Assembly: GCA_023251155.1 (NCBI GenBank)
Contig: JAHEZH010000056.1
Location: 1 to 33,216, forward strand
Direction of reading: 5' to 3'
DNA: 33,216 nucleotides
From: Flammeovirgaceae bacterium
Lineage (GTDB): Bacteria; Bacteroidota; Bacteroidia; Cytophagales; Cyclobacteriaceae
Below the pieces are notes generated by a model, which did no database searches, was not told the origin of the DNA, and saw only the letters and a list, made by a program, of their open reading frames with translations. A program made the translations under genes and the position numbers. Positions 32,153-33,216 of this stretch are shown piece after piece. The first letter of the stretch is position 1; each line of letters begins with the position of its first letter.

Positions 32153-32599
32153 ATGACAAAACCTGTTAATATCTTACTGGCCGATGACGATGTGGATGAC
32201 CGTATCGTCTTTGCCGAAGCGATTGAACTCGAAAGATGCAATGCAACCGTACAGGAAGCTGCCGATGGACAAATGGCTATTGACCTTCTAAGGCGAGGGC
32301 ACACCATTCCTGACGTTGTTGTCTTGGATGTGAACATGCCATCGATGAATGGGATTGAAACCCTTAAATGGATACGTTCCGATGAGCGACTAAAATCACT
32401 CCGCGTGGTGATGCTCAGTACTTCCGCTTCAAAAGAAAATGTGATTGCAAGTTAAGAAGCTGGCGCGGATATCTATCTGGAAAAACCAACCCAATTTAAA
32501 GATCTTCGAATGCTGGTGCGCGACCTTGCACAGCAAAACTGGGATGCACTCTCCACATCCCCTCCTAATTTTTTCTCTAAAATGCAATTAGCAAATTGA
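32153..32599 (+). pseudogene. Response regulator receiver gene with in-frame stop
   Basis: CheY-like receiver domain: acidic pocket D11-D12-D13 (ADDDVDD), phospho-acceptor D59 in VVLDVNMPSMNG, and S89/T90 in VVMLSTSAS. After VIAS a TAA (32453-32455) interrupts the frame, but the same frame goes on with EAGADIYLEK111-P112 and a normal C-terminus to the TGA at 32597-32599. The conserved Lys-Pro lies after the stop. The expected Tyr codon (TAT/TAC) would become TAA by one substitution. The truncated 100-residue product lacks the last helix and the essential Lys, so is probably inactive. A sequencing error is possible. Confidence 0.78.
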
Positions 32600-32675
32600 T
32601 TAATGTGACCATCGTCTACACCAACCGTGCTGGTATGATGTTTTTATAACCATCAGCGGTTAGGTTAATAATTAG

Positions 32676-32706
32676 AAAAGGCCCGGTCTCATGTCCGGGC
32701 TTTTTA
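32676..32706 (+). terminator. Rho-independent terminator
   Basis: GCCCGG (32681-32686), loop TCTCATGT, CCGGGC (32695-32700), followed by a T-run and preceded by AAAAG, so the stem can extend and might act in both directions. It lies 77 bases after the response regulator stop. Confidence 0.85.
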
Positions 32707-32805
32707 TTTTCCATTCAGTCCTGCTTAATAGGCGTACGATAACGATTGAGTTACCTCTCATTTGAATTCTTCAGCGAGGGACACAGTTCTTCCTCCTATC
32801 CTTCG

Positions 32806-32813
32806 TAAATTTG
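32806..32813 (+). promoter_or_regulatory. -7 box (TAAATTTG) of the WG-repeat gene
   Basis: A perfect TAnnTTTG match 18 bases before the ATG. No clear -33 TTG was found at 19-21 bases upstream, so the promoter call rests mainly on this box and its location after a terminator. Confidence 0.5.
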
Positions 32814-32831
32814 CGCATATCGAAAACCCCA

Positions 32832-33216
32832 ATGAAAACCTTACTCCTTCCCGTCTTTCTTCTTCTCACTTGTTTTGCATTTTGCCAGGAATATAAATCT
32901 TCGTTATTCATCCCTTATCGCGTAGAGAATAAATGGGGCTATTCCGATACGCTTGGAAATATAATTACCCCACCTAAATATGACAGTGTTGGCTTTTATG
33001 ATGAAAAGACATCAATAGCCATCGCTTACAGTGGTGGACGTGCAGGACTAATCAATGCGAAACAGGAAGCGGCACTCCCGTTTGAATACGATAAAATAAC
33101 ACAGTACTATCACCCTTCACACTATTTTGTCTTATGGAAGAAAGATAAAATAGGTTGGTACGATGCCAATGCAAAGAAAGTAATCATACCACCACTCTAT
33201 TCGGAAGTATATTATG
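32832..33216 (+). CDS. WG-repeat protein, 5' part only
   Basis: Open from ATG 32832 to the right edge (128 codons). A signal peptide (MKTLLLPVFLLLTCFAFCQ) is followed by repeats of the WG type: VENKWGYSDTLGNIITPPKYDSV, GGRAGLINAKQEAALPFEYDKI, KKDKIGWYDANAKKVIIPPLYSEV. These about 35-residue units form a beta-rich repeat seen in many Bacteroidota exported proteins of unknown function. The rest is outside the window. Confidence 0.82.
   Translation, partial: MKTLLLPVFLLLTCFAFCQEYKSSLFIPYRVENKWGYSDTLGNIITPPKYDSVGFYDEKTSIAIAYSGGRAGLINAKQEAALPFEYDKITQYYHPSHYFVLWKKDKIGWYDANAKKVIIPPLYSEVYY

Noticed and set aside
1-33216. CRISPR arrays, insertion sequences, rRNA or tRNA genes
   Set aside because: No regularly spaced direct repeats, transposase genes or RNA-gene signatures were seen on either strand.

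Overview
The window looks like a chromosomal segment of a Bacteroidota bacterium (Cytophagales/Chitinophagales-like; the exact lineage cannot be fixed from sequence alone). Pointers are TAnnTTTG-type -7 promoter boxes close to start codons, a C-terminal type IX secretion signal, a CzcA-TolC fusion, DUF2279 and DUF6660 family proteins, and little use of Shine-Dalgarno sites ahead of genes.

Layout. 1-4788 (minus strand) holds an LpxR-like outer-membrane protein cut by the left edge, a DUF2279 protein, a PAP2 phosphatase, a small exported HGG-motif protein, a P-loop ATPase and an isoprenylcysteine-methyltransferase-like membrane enzyme. 4789-8514 is the most unusual part. Three paralogous DUF6660 genes (5048-5362 minus; 6488-6805 plus; 7950-8267 plus) encode small exported Cys/His-rich proteins ending in WQPPK. 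Each is followed by about 250 non-coding bases and then a membrane-protein gene: the methyltransferase, a DUF1345 protein, or the metal-efflux operon. Two of these spacers share hairpins, some with compensatory base changes, and hold purine-rich GGAG loops. 8515-17925 (plus) is a metal-efflux operon: a 57-residue membrane peptide, a CzcA-TolC fusion, a CzcB lipoprotein, an acyl carrier protein, MgtC, a HALIPNHW membrane protein and a P1B-2 type Zn/Cd ATPase. A long hairpin sits before mgtC.

17965-21986 (plus) carries an FG-GAP/VCBS protein with a T9SS tail, a small outer-membrane-like protein and a carboxypeptidase-regulatory-like gene split by a frameshift. 21989-24853 (minus) is a compact operon of a diheme DUF1111 lipoprotein, a Rieske protein and a porin-like protein. 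It is preceded by a perfect 24-bp palindrome next to its promoter. 24974-27368 (minus) contains a lipoprotein and a block of small accessory genes, including two HTH proteins. 27446-31682 (plus) is a DinB plus DnaE-type polymerase cassette, divergent from an XRE regulator. The right end has a small unknown ORF, a response regulator with an in-frame stop, a strong terminator and the start of a WG-repeat protein.

Main idea: no ArsR, MerR or two-component metal regulator gene is visible in the metal region. The DUF6660 genes with their structured spacers are therefore candidates for a regulatory leader system, possibly sensing metal through a nascent exported peptide. The layout and base pairs are seen in the sequence; the mechanism is inference.
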